Positions 21,934-31,471 of a stretch of 64,000 bases of DNA are shown here, piece after piece. The notes under the pieces are model-generated. The model saw nothing but the letters and a program-made list of their open reading frames with translations. It was not told the origin of the DNA and did no database searches. The stretch is from Gracilaria domingensis (Eukaryota; Rhodophyta; Florideophyceae; Gracilariales; Gracilariaceae): assembly GCA_022539475.1 (NCBI GenBank), contig VCMS01000001.1:124001-188000 (forward strand), read 5' to 3'. Every line of letters starts with the position of its first letter. Position 1 is the first letter of the stretch. The position numbers were made by a program, and so were the translations under genes.

Positions 21934-24201
21934 TTACTCTTTCCTAAATCTATGTATGTTGAACATGGAACCGACCCCAATTGTGGCATTTCTCGTCTCT
22001 GATTTGTCTTCCCACAGAAGAGTATAGCTTCTGCTTGTTTCATCATAACCCGTAACTGTGCACAAGCACCATGCCTTTCGTTTGCTGGCCTTACGCTGTC
22101 CGACATATCTGAAGATTGCTCCTTCCTTTCCGAGCAACTGCCCATTGTTCAGATCTGATGGGTCTTTTATGCTACTATTCGCCCGCTGTTTCTGGTTCGT
22201 ATCGCTTGCAACCTCATCTCCTTCAGGTATTTCTTCGCGTGCCCCATTATGTGCCGCATTAGTGTTCTCCCGTATCTCCGACCGCTCTTGCAGTGTTTTT
22301 GGATTTTCTTCATTAAGGGCAAGACACTGAAGGAGCACAGATAGCTCTTCCTTGCAGCGATACATGTCTTGCACGACCGGGTCATATTGCGCGTTGAAAT
22401 GGGCACAGTTCCACCATACAAGTTCAATGTCCGCAAGCACTTCGTTCACATTCTCGAAAAAACTTTGCTGCGGCGTTCCTTTTTTCAAACGGTTAGCAAT
22501 GGTACCAAGGTCCATTGGATTCTTGATTTCCCGCAAGTACGAGGACTGTCCTTCATCGCCAAGATCCACGGGCTCCGCAAATAGAGACGAGTATTCATGC
22601 TCTAGCAAGTTCTCCAAGACTTGGAGTACCCGAGTTTGTCGCTCATAATCTTCCGGAATACAAGTTGGTTCCAAAACTTCGTAACTTCTAGGACGATTCG
22701 GATTCTGGGGATCAATGAGAGCGGCAACGGCAGGATCAATTCCTTTCTCAGAGCTTTTTCCTCTCTTTCTGCCAGAGCGTTTCTCCGTTACACGCTCGCT
22801 TTCCATATTCGCCACAGCATCGTTTTGTCTGCGAATCTTGCGCGGTCTCTTACTTGGAGTAGATGCTGCATCTTTCCTACCTCGTTTTCTTTTGTCCCTT
22901 CCGCCCTCTTCAACCTCAGTACGGGCGTCGTGTTGCAGCTTTGATTTCCTACGACGTTTACGAGTCCCGACACCGTCCACCACAAGCTTTGCTGTAGGTT
23001 TTCGGCGTTTTCGACCCCGCCTCTGTTCAGTTGTTGGTGCTGTGGCATTGTTGTCGTGGAGTGCCTCGACATCCATGGTCTCACCGTCGGATATGCTATT
23101 CAGCTTTTTCGCCTCAATCTGGCTTTTGCGTGGTATCTCTGCAACTTTCGCTTTTCTCCCCGAGTCATACGCAGCAAATGTTTCAGGCGACTGCATCGGC
23201 TTTGGGTCGATGTCACTATCTCTTTTCGTGTCATCCACCTGTTCCACTGCCAATATTTCTCCACCCTCTTGGTGGTGAGGGTTTCGGGGATCAACACCTT
23301 TAGATGTTGCTCGTTCATGATCCCCGGAAGATTTCGATGTCAGCCGATCATGTGATCTCGGTGTGTGAGCGTCGTTATGCTCAGAAGACGAATGTTCTTG
23401 TACCGAATTGGTTTGATTAGGCTCGTCTTTTCGGTTTTCCTTTGCAGCCAGAGAAGCCTTGGCCGCTTCTTCCTTGGCCTTCAGCTCAAGAATATTGTGG
23501 GCGGTCTGAAACAAGTCAGTCGGAATGGTCTGCATGCTTGGGGGGGTGTTATATTTTGGTGACGTCTTCTGTCTTGCGGTGGGTTGAGGGACTTCGATTT
23601 CGTTATCTGTGACTGACGTTTGAGGCCGTTCAGACTGTTGAACGCTGTTTGTATTTGCTCGAGACGCAAGGCATTCCAAGGGCCGAATTTGTTTGAGAGC
23701 TTCAGCCTTGTTTTCTTGCTTGGCGTTGGGCTGTTTTATAGTTGGTAAGAAAGAAATTTTTGTTTCTTGCGGTACTTCTTGACGGCTAGGTTGCGTTTGA
23801 ACAGGGGATGGTGCGGAAGGCTGTGACATTGGTTCAGACTGTTCTTTGGGTGGGTCAATAATGTTTTCAAAGGCAAGTCTTAGCGCTTTTCGCAACTCGC
23901 CAGCAGCCTCTGACACAGCCGTTTGTTGAACGTCTTTGATTACATCCTCGTGAACGGAAGTCATGGTTGCATGCTTGGCGTCATTCAGAAGTTGTTTTGG
24001 CTTTGATATCATGTCGTCGACTGAAGGCAGCTTATGGAGGAATGAGTCGGTCGTCTGTGAGATAGATTGGTGCCTAGCTTGTGAAAGAGGTTGGATTAGC
24101 TTCTCAAGAGATTTGCGGAAACGGTCTATTGCACCTGTTGCCATTAGCTGCGCAAATATTTGAGAGGGGGTTTGTGTATGGTTTGATGCAGATGAAGACA
24201 T
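21934..24201 (-). CDS. Bromodomain chromatin protein with AT-hook-like motifs and a Tudor-like C-terminus
   Basis: The product is 755 aa from ATG 24199-24201. Residues 10-110 are helical with GAIDRFRKSLEKLI, resembling the SHG1/BOD1-type segment of COMPASS-linked proteins (tentative). Residues 110-480 are low-complexity and charged, with several basic G-R-K stretches (RRGRKRRKP, KRGRKD, RSGRKRGKS) like AT hooks. The bromodomain is near residues 510-640 (EIKNPMDLGTIANRLKKG, then VWWNCAHFNAQYDPVVQDM). The NP-M-D-L ZA-loop end and a conserved N in the CAHFN block fit acetyl-lysine binding. The last 65 residues (AIFRYVGQRK, WCLCTVTGYD, SYTLLWEDKSE) look like a Tudor/chromo-like barrel. It is likely a nuclear histone-reading scaffold; no exact orthologue is recognised. 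Confidence 0.8.
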   Translation of the reverse strand: MSSSASNHTQTPSQIFAQLMATGAIDRFRKSLEKLIQPLSQARHQSISQTTDSFLHKLPSVDDMISKPKQLLNDAKHATMTSVHEDVIKDVQQTAVSEAAGELRKALRLAFENIIDPPKEQSEPMSQPSAPSPVQTQPSRQEVPQETKISFLPTIKQPNAKQENKAEALKQIRPLECLASRANTNSVQQSERPQTSVTDNEIEVPQPTARQKTSPKYNTPPSMQTIPTDLFQTAHNILELKAKEEAAKASLAAKENRKDEPNQTNSVQEHSSSEHNDAHTPRSHDRLTSKSSGDHERATSKGVDPRNPHHQEGGEILAVEQVDDTKRDSDIDPKPMQSPETFAAYDSGRKAKVAEIPRKSQIEAKKLNSISDGETMDVEALHDNNATAPTTEQRRGRKRRKPTAKLVVDGVGTRKRRRKSKLQHDARTEVEEGGRDKRKRGRKDAASTPSKRPRKIRRQNDAVANMESERVTEKRSGRKRGKSSEKGIDPAVAALIDPQNPNRPRSYEVLEPTCIPEDYERQTRVLQVLENLLEHEYSSLFAEPVDLGDEGQSSYLREIKNPMDLGTIANRLKKGTPQQSFFENVNEVLADIELVWWNCAHFNAQYDPVVQDMYRCKEELSVLLQCLALNEENPKTLQERSEIRENTNAAHNGAREEIPEGDEVASDTNQKQRANSSIKDPSDLNNGQLLGKEGAIFRYVGQRKASKRKAWCLCTVTGYDETSRSYTLLWEDKSETRNATIGVGSMFNIHRFRKE

Positions 24202-24925
24202 TGCGGGTCTTTATGTCGTGCAGCGGGACGACCGGAGAGAGCTGAGCCTGAAAGAGACGTGTTTCGGAAAAGGAGGAATGGGCCTTGCTTGCCTGGTGCT
24301 GGGAGCAGGGGAAGCCGAGTTCGGTGAAAGAGATGGATGCGGAGCAAGGCATTTTGAGAGCGGGAGACAATTCAAAATGATTTTGTTTGACACACTGCGT
24401 TCCGGCGCACCGTGAAACGACAGCTGTGCAGCGCTCGTGACTCTTGCTCACATCGTGTCGAACCGAAAACCAATGATGACGGCGACGCGCCATCGCAACG
24501 CGCAAGCTTTGTCGTCCTTGTGATCGCGACCTAGTGTCTTTCTTTCACTTGTAAATCATCTACCAACCCTCCGTTTGAAAGCGCTCTCTGCCTTTCCTAC
24601 GAAAGGATTTCAATACAAGAAGTTCCATATGGCCGCACTCGGACTGCAGCACTCCCTACAAAATCGACGAGAAGAGAGACGTTTCTTTCCCGATTGACAG
24701 TCCAGTCCAATGGACCTGGAAAACCGTGCGGTTCTACGATCGAGCCGCCTCGTAAGTGAGTAGGGAACAAATGAACACTATGGATGCTAATTATCACAAG
24801 CGTACTCGTGTAGGCCAGTCTCTGATCCGCCTTCCTATCGCTTCTCCCTGAAGAGCAGAACCACTGCGAATTGCGTTTATGACGGATGAGACATCTCCGA
24901 CCGCACTGGTATTGCCGAAGATACA

Positions 24926-24959
24926 CATGCCGTAATATGACTCATGCCGTAATATGACT
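24926..24959. repeat. 17-bp tandem duplication
   Basis: CATGCCGTAATATGACT occurs twice in direct succession with no mismatch (24926-24942, 24943-24959). It is a recent slippage-type duplication with no visible function. Confidence 0.8.
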
Positions 24960-25301
24960 TCCGACTTACGCGAAATCCAGTGCCTTCCAAATCCGAAGCT
25001 CTTTCTCTGTTCCGGTGCTTGCACTTGCCCTTGACGCACTCCGAGTTGAGATACACCTTTTCCCACCAAACTATTCAAGTACCGTTGTAGCTCATGTGAA
25101 TGGTCGCGTGGACAACTCCGAGGCAGACGCCGTGTCTTCCTCTTCATTGCGAACTTCCACCTTCGCATACTGCGCAGAGGTAGAATTATGTAGAGAAGTT
25201 TCTCTCTCTCTCAGAAAAGATGTAATGTCGTTTCTGGGAGGTCAATGCGACCGAAACGATTGCCTATGAAAATCTTGAGGCTGTCTGGTGTCGAAGTTTG
25301 T

Positions 25302-25354
25302 TTCAAAGCTCCTATCCTTCGAAGTCTCAGACTTCGAGGGATAGGAGCTTTGAA
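25302..25354. repeat. 26-bp-arm palindrome with 1-nt centre
   Basis: The left arm (25302-25327, starting TTCAAAGCTCCTATCC) and right arm (25329-25354, ending GGATAGGAGCTTTGAA) pair at 25 of 26 positions; the exception would be a G-U wobble in RNA. One base separates them. It is too short for an autonomous transposon and has no obvious target-site duplication. Confidence 0.85.
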
Positions 25355-26970
25355 GCACAATCCCATTAGAGTGCAATGTTTCCTTTTCTGCTTTTTAACT
25401 TTGGTCAGAATAACGGTACAAAACCCATTCGTCACACAGTTCATGCATTTAAATGTCTGAAGAATACCAGCTTACAATCCTCGACCCAGAAAAAGTCATA
25501 CGTATGTGAACGAACAACTGGATCTGATTAGTCCTGTGAAGTTTAACAAGATTATACGAGGACATATACATGCTCAACGTTATCCGCTCCAGCTGAGGGG
25601 CTTTTTCAGTGAGAGCGCCTTACTGAAAGTGCGCCACGACAGTCGCTGTTGTCGAGATTGTGGACTTGACCGCATTGGAAACTGCATATACTACAACAGA
25701 ATTTGAACTCTCTTAATTACCACCTGCTTGACAAGTACGACATGGGAGAGCCCCAATCACCTCGCAGATCGGTTGTTGAACTGACACGAAGGGTTTCACT
25801 GAGGGTAGAGGACTCACAGAACAATACAACACAAGGTAAACGATCTTTCCGCTTCAGCAGTTGTTGACGATGACTGTTTTTCGACCACTTCGAGGTTGAC
25901 TACGGGCAAAGCGCCTGACTCGTTGACTCCGAACCACAAGAAAAGTGTAGTCAGCAATACGCCCCGGAGTGTGACTTCACAGTGGCCAAGACGAGAGAGA
26001 GGGAGAGAGAGAGAGAAGAGCGGGATATATAATGCTGTTTTTTTATGCCCGAAATGGTTGCTCGATATGTCGAACGACGGCGAAATTTCCAAACGTCAAC
26101 TCCATTCCTCTCTTCTAATAATTAAGATTGTACAACAAGTATTGACTCGTACATGTCAAGAAGAATAAGGATGAATAACGGTTATCTACAGATAACGAGG
26201 CCCTCTACACCTTTCAGGTTTTTCTCTGTACAAACTCTCAAGAAAAGACTTTCTGACACGACTCTCGAAACATACATTGCAGCAAACAACCTACAGCGCG
26301 ACACCTTGGCTTCGCGAGTGGTTGGACTACAACAGACAAGTCGCCTAGTAGCAAGGCTCGTGATGGAGACAAGTTGCGATAGCTGCAGTTGTCCCGCGCG
26401 GCTGGTACCGTCGTACAACGAGTAGCAGGTGGTGTGGTGGGACTCCATATTCACGGGCCGAGAAACATCGAATGTGCCGCGCGCTGCTCAAACAGCGCCG
26501 ACGAAGGTCGTACCTTACCCCTGTAGTGTCCTATCTGCAAGGTATATAATAGATATTTAACTTGGGAAGTAGATACCAAGGGTGGTGCTGGTTCTCCTTA
26601 CTACTGCAACAAGTGCACACTCGACTGACACAAACGCGCTGCATGACTGCACAGGTGTGTACGACCGTACAGCAATGCGGCGCGTGTCGGTTCACCGGCG
26701 CCCATGGGATGCAGCACGGCAAGTGCCCGACGGCGATTGGCTAGCGCAACAGCTGCATCGCCAGGGCATCGCGATTGCACTGTGGCGCAAGTTTCTCCCG
26801 GCCGTCTTCAATCCCGCTCAGCGCAGTTTTCTCCGCCGTGCTCTACTGCTCTCTTGCCTACTTAAGGCCGTTTGTCTGACGCCCATCTGTCTGTCTGCCC
26901 ATAAACCTCGTGCTCAGTTATACAAACACTTCCGTATTCTTTTCCGAGCTTGTATTCCACTCCTAACCTC

Positions 26971-28311
26971 ATGGGTAACGTTACAAAAAAGGCTGCGTTT
27001 CAGAACGGAACGTCAAAGGCCGCCAACATGGTCGATGAGGCCATTCAAACCAATCCGGTCGTTATTTTCAGCAAAACGTACTGCCCCTATTGTCGCAGCG
27101 CAAAAGCCAATATTCGCTCCGCTCTGAAGAAGATCGCCAACCCGCCCGTGCCCAAGATTTTCGAATTGGACAGAATGGGTTCGTTGGGATATCAGATTCA
27201 AAACTATCTTGCGCAAAAGACTGGTCGACACACCGTGCCAAACGTTTTCATTGGAGGCTCTTCAGTTGGTGGTGGTGATGATATTGCTGCATACGCCCGC
27301 CGCGGCGTTTTGGTGCAGATGCTTACTCAAGCCCCGCAACGACTTGCTCATCAATTCCCTCAACGTATTGCACCCAAAAAACCAGACAGTGTAACAGTAG
27401 CTGTTGAGAACGCAATCCAGGACAATGTGGTTATGGTTTTCAGCAAGTCTTATTGCCCATTTTGCGTTAGTGCCAAGGAGCTTCTGCAGGAGCGTATTGC
27501 CGCTGTCGAAGGTTTGAACCCGATGAAGGTGTACGAGTTGGACGAGATGGGTACTGATGGCGCTGCCATGCAGCAGTATTTGTTGCAGAAGACTGGACAG
27601 CGGACGGTGCCAAATATCTTCATTGCTGGCAAGCATGTCGGTGGCTGTGATGATGTACATGGTCTTGATGCTCGCAACGAACTCATTCCGATGCTCACTA
27701 GCGCCGCCGCGTCCGTTTCATCACCCGCGACGACAGAGGTTCTCGCCGCGGAGGAACAAACAGAAACAGACACTGCGCAAACCGCTGACGTGGTTAGCGT
27801 CGAAAAACCTGAGGCCGAGACCAAGGAAATTGTCTTTGGAGCTGGCTGCTTCTGGGGTGTTGAGTTGGCTTTCCAGCGTGTTGTAGGTGTTTTGAAAACT
27901 GAGGTCGGTTATTCTAATGGAAAGATGTCGCGAGTTACTTATGATGCGATTTGTACCGGAGCCACGGGTGCTGCTGAGGTCGTTCGCGTTTGGTACGACC
28001 CCTCTGTGGTGACCTTGAAGGAGCTTTTGAAGCTTTGGGAGTCACGCCATGATCCTACTTCTTTGAACAAGCAGGGAAATGATATTGGCACACAATACAA
28101 AAGTGCCATATATTATTCAGATGAGGAGCAGGCTGAAGAGGTCAGGCAGTGGATTTCCGAAGCTTCCACAAGGCATTCGAAGGAAATTGTCACAGATGTC
28201 GCTGCGATTAAGAACTACTGCGCTGCCGAAGAATATCACCAAAGATATCTTGAAAAGAAGGGGCAGAGTGCCGAAAAAGGATCTTCAGCGTTTATTCGCT
28301 GTTACGGATGA
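26971..28311 (+). CDS. Glutaredoxin-glutaredoxin-methionine sulfoxide reductase A fusion
   Basis: The product is 446 aa from ATG 26971; an upstream in-frame TTG at 26950 is not used here. The first Grx domain has CPYC at residues 38-41 and TVPNVFIGG near 88. The second has CPFC near 160 and TVPNIFIAG near 211. The MsrA domain follows: catalytic GCFWG near 290, GTQYKSAIYY near 375, EEYHQRYLEKKG near 422, and the plant-type end QSAEKG...IRCYG. MsrA reduces methionine-S-sulfoxide; its oxidised Cys is normally reset by thioredoxin or glutaredoxin. Both Grx sites keep two cysteines. The penultimate Cys block of plant MsrA is altered (KGSS instead of the usual KGC), while RCYG is retained. No clear transit peptide is visible, so it is probably cytosolic. 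Each protein would carry its own reductant. Confidence 0.9.
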   Translation: MGNVTKKAAFQNGTSKAANMVDEAIQTNPVVIFSKTYCPYCRSAKANIRSALKKIANPPVPKIFELDRMGSLGYQIQNYLAQKTGRHTVPNVFIGGSSVGGGDDIAAYARRGVLVQMLTQAPQRLAHQFPQRIAPKKPDSVTVAVENAIQDNVVMVFSKSYCPFCVSAKELLQERIAAVEGLNPMKVYELDEMGTDGAAMQQYLLQKTGQRTVPNIFIAGKHVGGCDDVHGLDARNELIPMLTSAAASVSSPATTEVLAAEEQTETDTAQTADVVSVEKPEAETKEIVFGAGCFWGVELAFQRVVGVLKTEVGYSNGKMSRVTYDAICTGATGAAEVVRVWYDPSVVTLKELLKLWESRHDPTSLNKQGNDIGTQYKSAIYYSDEEQAEEVRQWISEASTRHSKEIVTDVAAIKNYCAAEEYHQRYLEKKGQSAEKGSSAFIRCYG

Positions 28312-29076
28312 AAGCCGTTGTTTCTTCCCAATGAAGATACGGCGAAAAACATTTTTGAACATAAGATTTTCGTAGCAAGCTCTTCTAACGTGATGTTAAA
28401 CTAACCTGTCATACTTTTTGCATAGCTTTCTGAAGTCCCAAATTCGGATGCTGTCTCCGTGCATGCGGCACATGTGTTTAGAACTTCTGTTTATGGTCGA
28501 AGTTTAAAAGAGTCCTGAATCCACTCCTTGTTCTTTTGACAACATAACATGTCGTCTAAAGAAGAAAGAGTGAACTCAGGTCTCAGATTTAGCAGAAACA
28601 CAAATGACAGTTTTGCTGAGCGAGCAAACCACGCTTCTTTCGACGTCTTCTATTAATTTTGTTTACGCAGTCTGCTCTGCAACATTTCTGTGCAGGAAGC
28701 TGCCAACTCCCAATTTGAATGTTAAAGCATATCTCCGGAGTGGCGACTCAAATGAATCTGTGGGTGGACTTTCATGAAATGGTTTTTCTACAGCTACAGG
28801 TGCTGTCAGCCTTTAAAGGCCAGTAGGTACGACGGTACCTATCGTACGTCCAATAGATGAATGCGTTTGTCTTGGTGAAGGATGCTCTCCCGCTCGCTCT
28901 TTTGCATAATTGAAATGTATTCAGGGTTCCATTATCCCGTTTACATGACTCCTAAAAAATCGAAGAATAGGATTGCATGGTCTCCCTCTGCATACGACTA
29001 GCTGAAACAAAATTGATCTGCCGAGTGAACTACAAATGAAAACAAGATTTTGAAAGAAGAAGGAGACAAGAAAAGA
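28312..29076. other. Convergent intergenic region
   Basis: It separates the 3' ends of the Grx-Grx-MsrA gene and the carrier gene. A palindromic GGTACGACGGTACC-type motif lies near 28827. No gene is seen. Confidence 0.45.
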
Positions 29077-30150
29077 TTATGCGCTTAAAGAAAATACGAA
29101 CGGGGATGGAGAATCATAATCACCTAAACACATTCCGTACGGGCTTGCATTGGCCGATGCCAGTCTCACATTGGATTTTGAAAAACGCAAGGCTAGAGTG
29201 GACGAGCGTCTCTTGTCCTTAAATCCGGGCTGCAAGTGCGTGAGGAACGCATCTTGTAACGAGTTGTATGCGACAGGCTCAGCGACCGCCTTTCTCTTTT
29301 TGATGTTGGCAGCAACAGCCTCATATACAGAAAAGGTAATTCCGGCAAGGGGAGCAAGGAAGACAATTCTCGGAATGACACCCTTCATCAAAGTTCCGGC
29401 GCCTTCTTCCCTAACAATCTTTTGTAGAGTTCCCACGACGCCCGAGTACACAGCGGATCCAGCGCGCTGTGTCATGATACGGGTCTTGACGACATCGATA
29501 GGAGTCATGATGATGGCTGCAACAGCACCAGCGATGCCAGCAAGAACAAGATTCTCGTCGGTGGCGGGATCACGTCCCTTTGAAGACTTGAAGATCTTCT
29601 TTCCCTGTCCGTGAAACATGAAAGAAAGCGCATTCCATGGAATATCCCTGGAGATGGTGGCTATGGAGCCTTTGTAAAGCGCGCCGATTCCAGACTTGCC
29701 GACGGTCTCCCTGAGGACGACGAACACGTTGGGGTATATCTCAGCCTGCAGCGGCTGTTTAAGAACCTCTTGGGGAATACGGCATGTTGCAGCAACGAGC
29801 GCGCCAAAGGCTCCGGCAAGTAAAATGCGCGTTTGCGAAAGATTCTCATCCGGGATCAAATCCTTCAGCTTATCTTTTGCGGATTCAAATGCGACGAATT
29901 GCAAAGCTCCGGCCGGAAGGGCGAGCACGATTTGGGGAATGACGCCCTTGAAAAACACGGACGGCCTCAACGGAGTGTTTACGTTCCGTGCCTGCAGACG
30001 CGTGCGCATGACGTCGACGGGATGCAGAATGGTCTGCGCAATGCCTCTGGCAATAGCACCGGCCAGCATCTTCTCTTGAAAGGTGAGCTGCACAGCGGCG
30101 GCAGCAGAAGCCACCTTCCATCGCAAATCATCGAAACCTTCTCGAGCCAT
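29077..30150 (-). CDS. Mitochondrial carrier family (SLC25-type) transporter
   Basis: The product is 357 aa from ATG 30148-30150. A longer frame to 30216 exists, but the shorter start fits family length. The three-repeat SLC25 fold is visible by its P-x-[DE]-x-x-[KR] signatures: HPVDVMRTR near residue 43, IPQEVLKQP near 127, and TPIDVVKTR near 213. The first two repeats are followed by FKGVIPQIV and LYKGSIATISRDIP; the third by LMKGVIPRIV. The second repeat's E-V-L-K-Q and the RDIPWNALSF block resemble S-adenosylmethionine carriers, but this substrate call is weak. A tail of about 60 residues extends past the last helix and looks disordered. The location could be the mitochondrial or plastid inner envelope. 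It is divergent from the PsbW-like gene. Confidence 0.85.
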   Translation of the reverse strand: MAREGFDDLRWKVASAAAAVQLTFQEKMLAGAIARGIAQTILHPVDVMRTRLQARNVNTPLRPSVFFKGVIPQIVLALPAGALQFVAFESAKDKLKDLIPDENLSQTRILLAGAFGALVAATCRIPQEVLKQPLQAEIYPNVFVVLRETVGKSGIGALYKGSIATISRDIPWNALSFMFHGQGKKIFKSSKGRDPATDENLVLAGIAGAVAAIIMTPIDVVKTRIMTQRAGSAVYSGVVGTLQKIVREEGAGTLMKGVIPRIVFLAPLAGITFSVYEAVAANIKKRKAVAEPVAYNSLQDAFLTHLQPGFKDKRRSSTLALRFSKSNVRLASANASPYGMCLGDYDSPSPFVFSLSA

Positions 30151-30614
30151 GTTGATCGACAAGCCGCTCACACTCTCGCAGCCGCTGCACCTCGCACGGC
30201 TCATCCCCGGTCGCAAGCGCTCTCTTCAAGAGAGTCTCTTGTCGACCTCGAGTCAGCGCGGAATGCGGCCGAAGATGGGAACATTGGCCATGATGGGCGA
30301 ACGGCCAGCCAGTGAATGGCCGCCAGCGATTGGCGACGCGATGCACCAGTCGTGAGCACCAATCGCGCCGAGCTCACGGATCCGCCAATGGCGCGCGCGC
30401 ACCTGGCGCATCGCCAGCGCGTCACGTGCCCACGTAGCGTGCTGCCGCAGATATGGTGGAGCCGCGAGGTGCGAGATACGCCTGATCATGTGCTGTGGCA
30501 TCGTGCTCCCCACCAGCGGACTTCCTCGGAAAGCGCTAAGCATCTTCCTCTTCCGCATCACTCATCGCACGCATACTCACTTCGCCGTCGTGCCTCGACA
30601 CCAGCTACTACGAC
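30151..30614. promoter_or_regulatory. Shared bidirectional promoter of the carrier and PsbW-like genes
   Basis: The interval is 464 bp between two start codons. A G-box CACGTG lies at 30423-30428. CCAAT-type boxes lie at 30329-30333 (ATTGG), 30359-30363 and 30384-30388. CGCG-rich blocks surround them. G-box and CCAAT (NF-Y) elements are known in plant light-regulated promoters; their use here is inference. Confidence 0.6.
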
Positions 30615-30932
30615 ATGGTCTCCGCCTTCGTTCCCGCTATCTCGCTTCCGCTTGCGTCGCGCCCTGTCGCGGCTGCTGTGTCTACGCGCCGCGCGCCCCG
30701 CATGTCGCTGAGAAAGCACGCCGCTCGTCTGGCTGCTCTGCCGGCGGCTCTGGCTGCCGTCGCGCCCACACTGGCTACGGAGGGTACTGGAGAGGGTCTT
30801 GGAATAGACTCGCCGCTTCTCTTTTTGCCTCTTGTCGGAATTCCCGCCGTGTTCCTCATCTTCTACCTTCAGTTTGATGGCTCGCAAAACAAGGAAGACT
30901 TTTTAGGCGAGTATGACCAGCGTCGGAACTAA
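30615..30932 (+). CDS. psbW: PsbW-like photosystem II small membrane subunit, plastid-targeted
   Basis: The product is 105 aa. The N-terminus MVSAFVPAISLP and a Ser/Arg/Ala-rich stretch look like a plastid transit peptide. A second hydrophobic Ala-rich segment ending APTLATEGTGEG resembles a thylakoid signal with cleavage after A-T-A. The mature part is about 50 residues: EGTGEGLGIDSPLLF, one transmembrane span (LFLPLVGIPAVFLIFYL), and an acidic tail. The STEGTG-like start plus a single helix and acidic end match PsbW, which helps stabilise PSII dimers. Another small PSII or PSI subunit is possible. Its TAA overlaps the stop codon of the PsbQ-like gene on the other strand. Confidence 0.65.
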   Translation: MVSAFVPAISLPLASRPVAAAVSTRRAPRMSLRKHAARLAALPAALAAVAPTLATEGTGEGLGIDSPLLFLPLVGIPAVFLIFYLQFDGSQNKEDFLGEYDQRRN

Positions 30933-31471
30933 AGTTCTAACGGTATGTCTGCTCCGCTGGCTTCGCTGAATGTGTTGAGGAAGTGTTGCAGTAAAGCTTG
31001 TACTTGATCGTATTTTGCTTTGAACTCTTCTAGTTGCCTTTGCTTTGCGGGTTCGTCCATTTGCTTTAAAGTCATGCGCATGGCGTTGATGTCCTTTGAC
31101 GCCGTTTGTTTATCCTCCTTGCTCCACGGTTTCGTCAGATACTCCATGTCACCGCTCACCTGGTAAATGGCGCGTAGAATTCCGCGTATGTTTTCCCATT
31201 CTTTATCCTCCAATGCTCGACCGCTGTTTAACACCGTTCCCAGACTCTCCCACTGCCTTTGCGCAGTTAGAACTCGAGTAAATTGAGCAGCGCCAGCTGG
31301 TAACTTCTCTTCCGCACGAACTGTCTTTGGAATAACTGCTGCTGTAATCACCGACGATATAACTAACATCGCGTCTCGACGAGAAATTCTCTTCGACCCT
31401 GCTGTCTGCGCCTCGTCAGCAGAGCGAACCATTGAGCACATGCTTGCTCCTATGAATGCAGTCCATACCAT
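30929..31471 (-). CDS. PsbQ-like (PsbQ') extrinsic photosystem II protein, lumenal
   Basis: The product is 180 aa from ATG 31469-31471; the frame continues upstream only to a GTG. The N-terminus MVWTAFIGAS fits a plastid transit peptide. It is followed by a twin-arginine signal: SRRDAMLVISSVITAA, ending V-R-A before EEKLPAG, which predicts Tat import into the thylakoid lumen. The mature part is a helical bundle with W...LGTVLNSG, WENIRGILRAIYQVSGDMEY, a Lys-rich KEDKQTASKD turn, and LEEFKAKYDQVQALLQHFL. This matches the PsbQ four-helix layout; red algae carry a nucleus-encoded PsbQ'. Pairing with a PsbW-like gene supports a PSII role. Another PsbQ-domain lumenal protein is the main alternative. 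Confidence 0.7.
   Translation of the reverse strand: MVWTAFIGASMCSMVRSADEAQTAGSKRISRRDAMLVISSVITAAVIPKTVRAEEKLPAGAAQFTRVLTAQRQWESLGTVLNSGRALEDKEWENIRGILRAIYQVSGDMEYLTKPWSKEDKQTASKDINAMRMTLKQMDEPAKQRQLEEFKAKYDQVQALLQHFLNTFSEASGADIPLEL

Larger units (their letters stand above)
24202..26970. other. 2.8-kb intergenic region
   Basis: No gene is supported. Two overlapping minus-strand frames of about 110-125 codons near 24.6-25.2 kb show no family. The region contains a 17-bp tandem duplication (24926-24959), a near-perfect palindrome (25302-25354), and a GAGA-rich tract at about 25992-26018. The final 300 bp should hold the promoter of the Grx-Grx-MsrA gene (an ATTGG box near 26736). Confidence 0.45.

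Noticed and set aside
24597-25168. Two overlapping minus-strand frames (about 110-125 codons)
   Set aside because: No family, no start context, and a tandem duplication runs through them.
26582-27127. A 181-codon plus-strand frame over the 5' end of the Grx-Grx-MsrA gene
   Set aside because: It overlaps conserved glutaredoxin coding in another frame and has no family resemblance.
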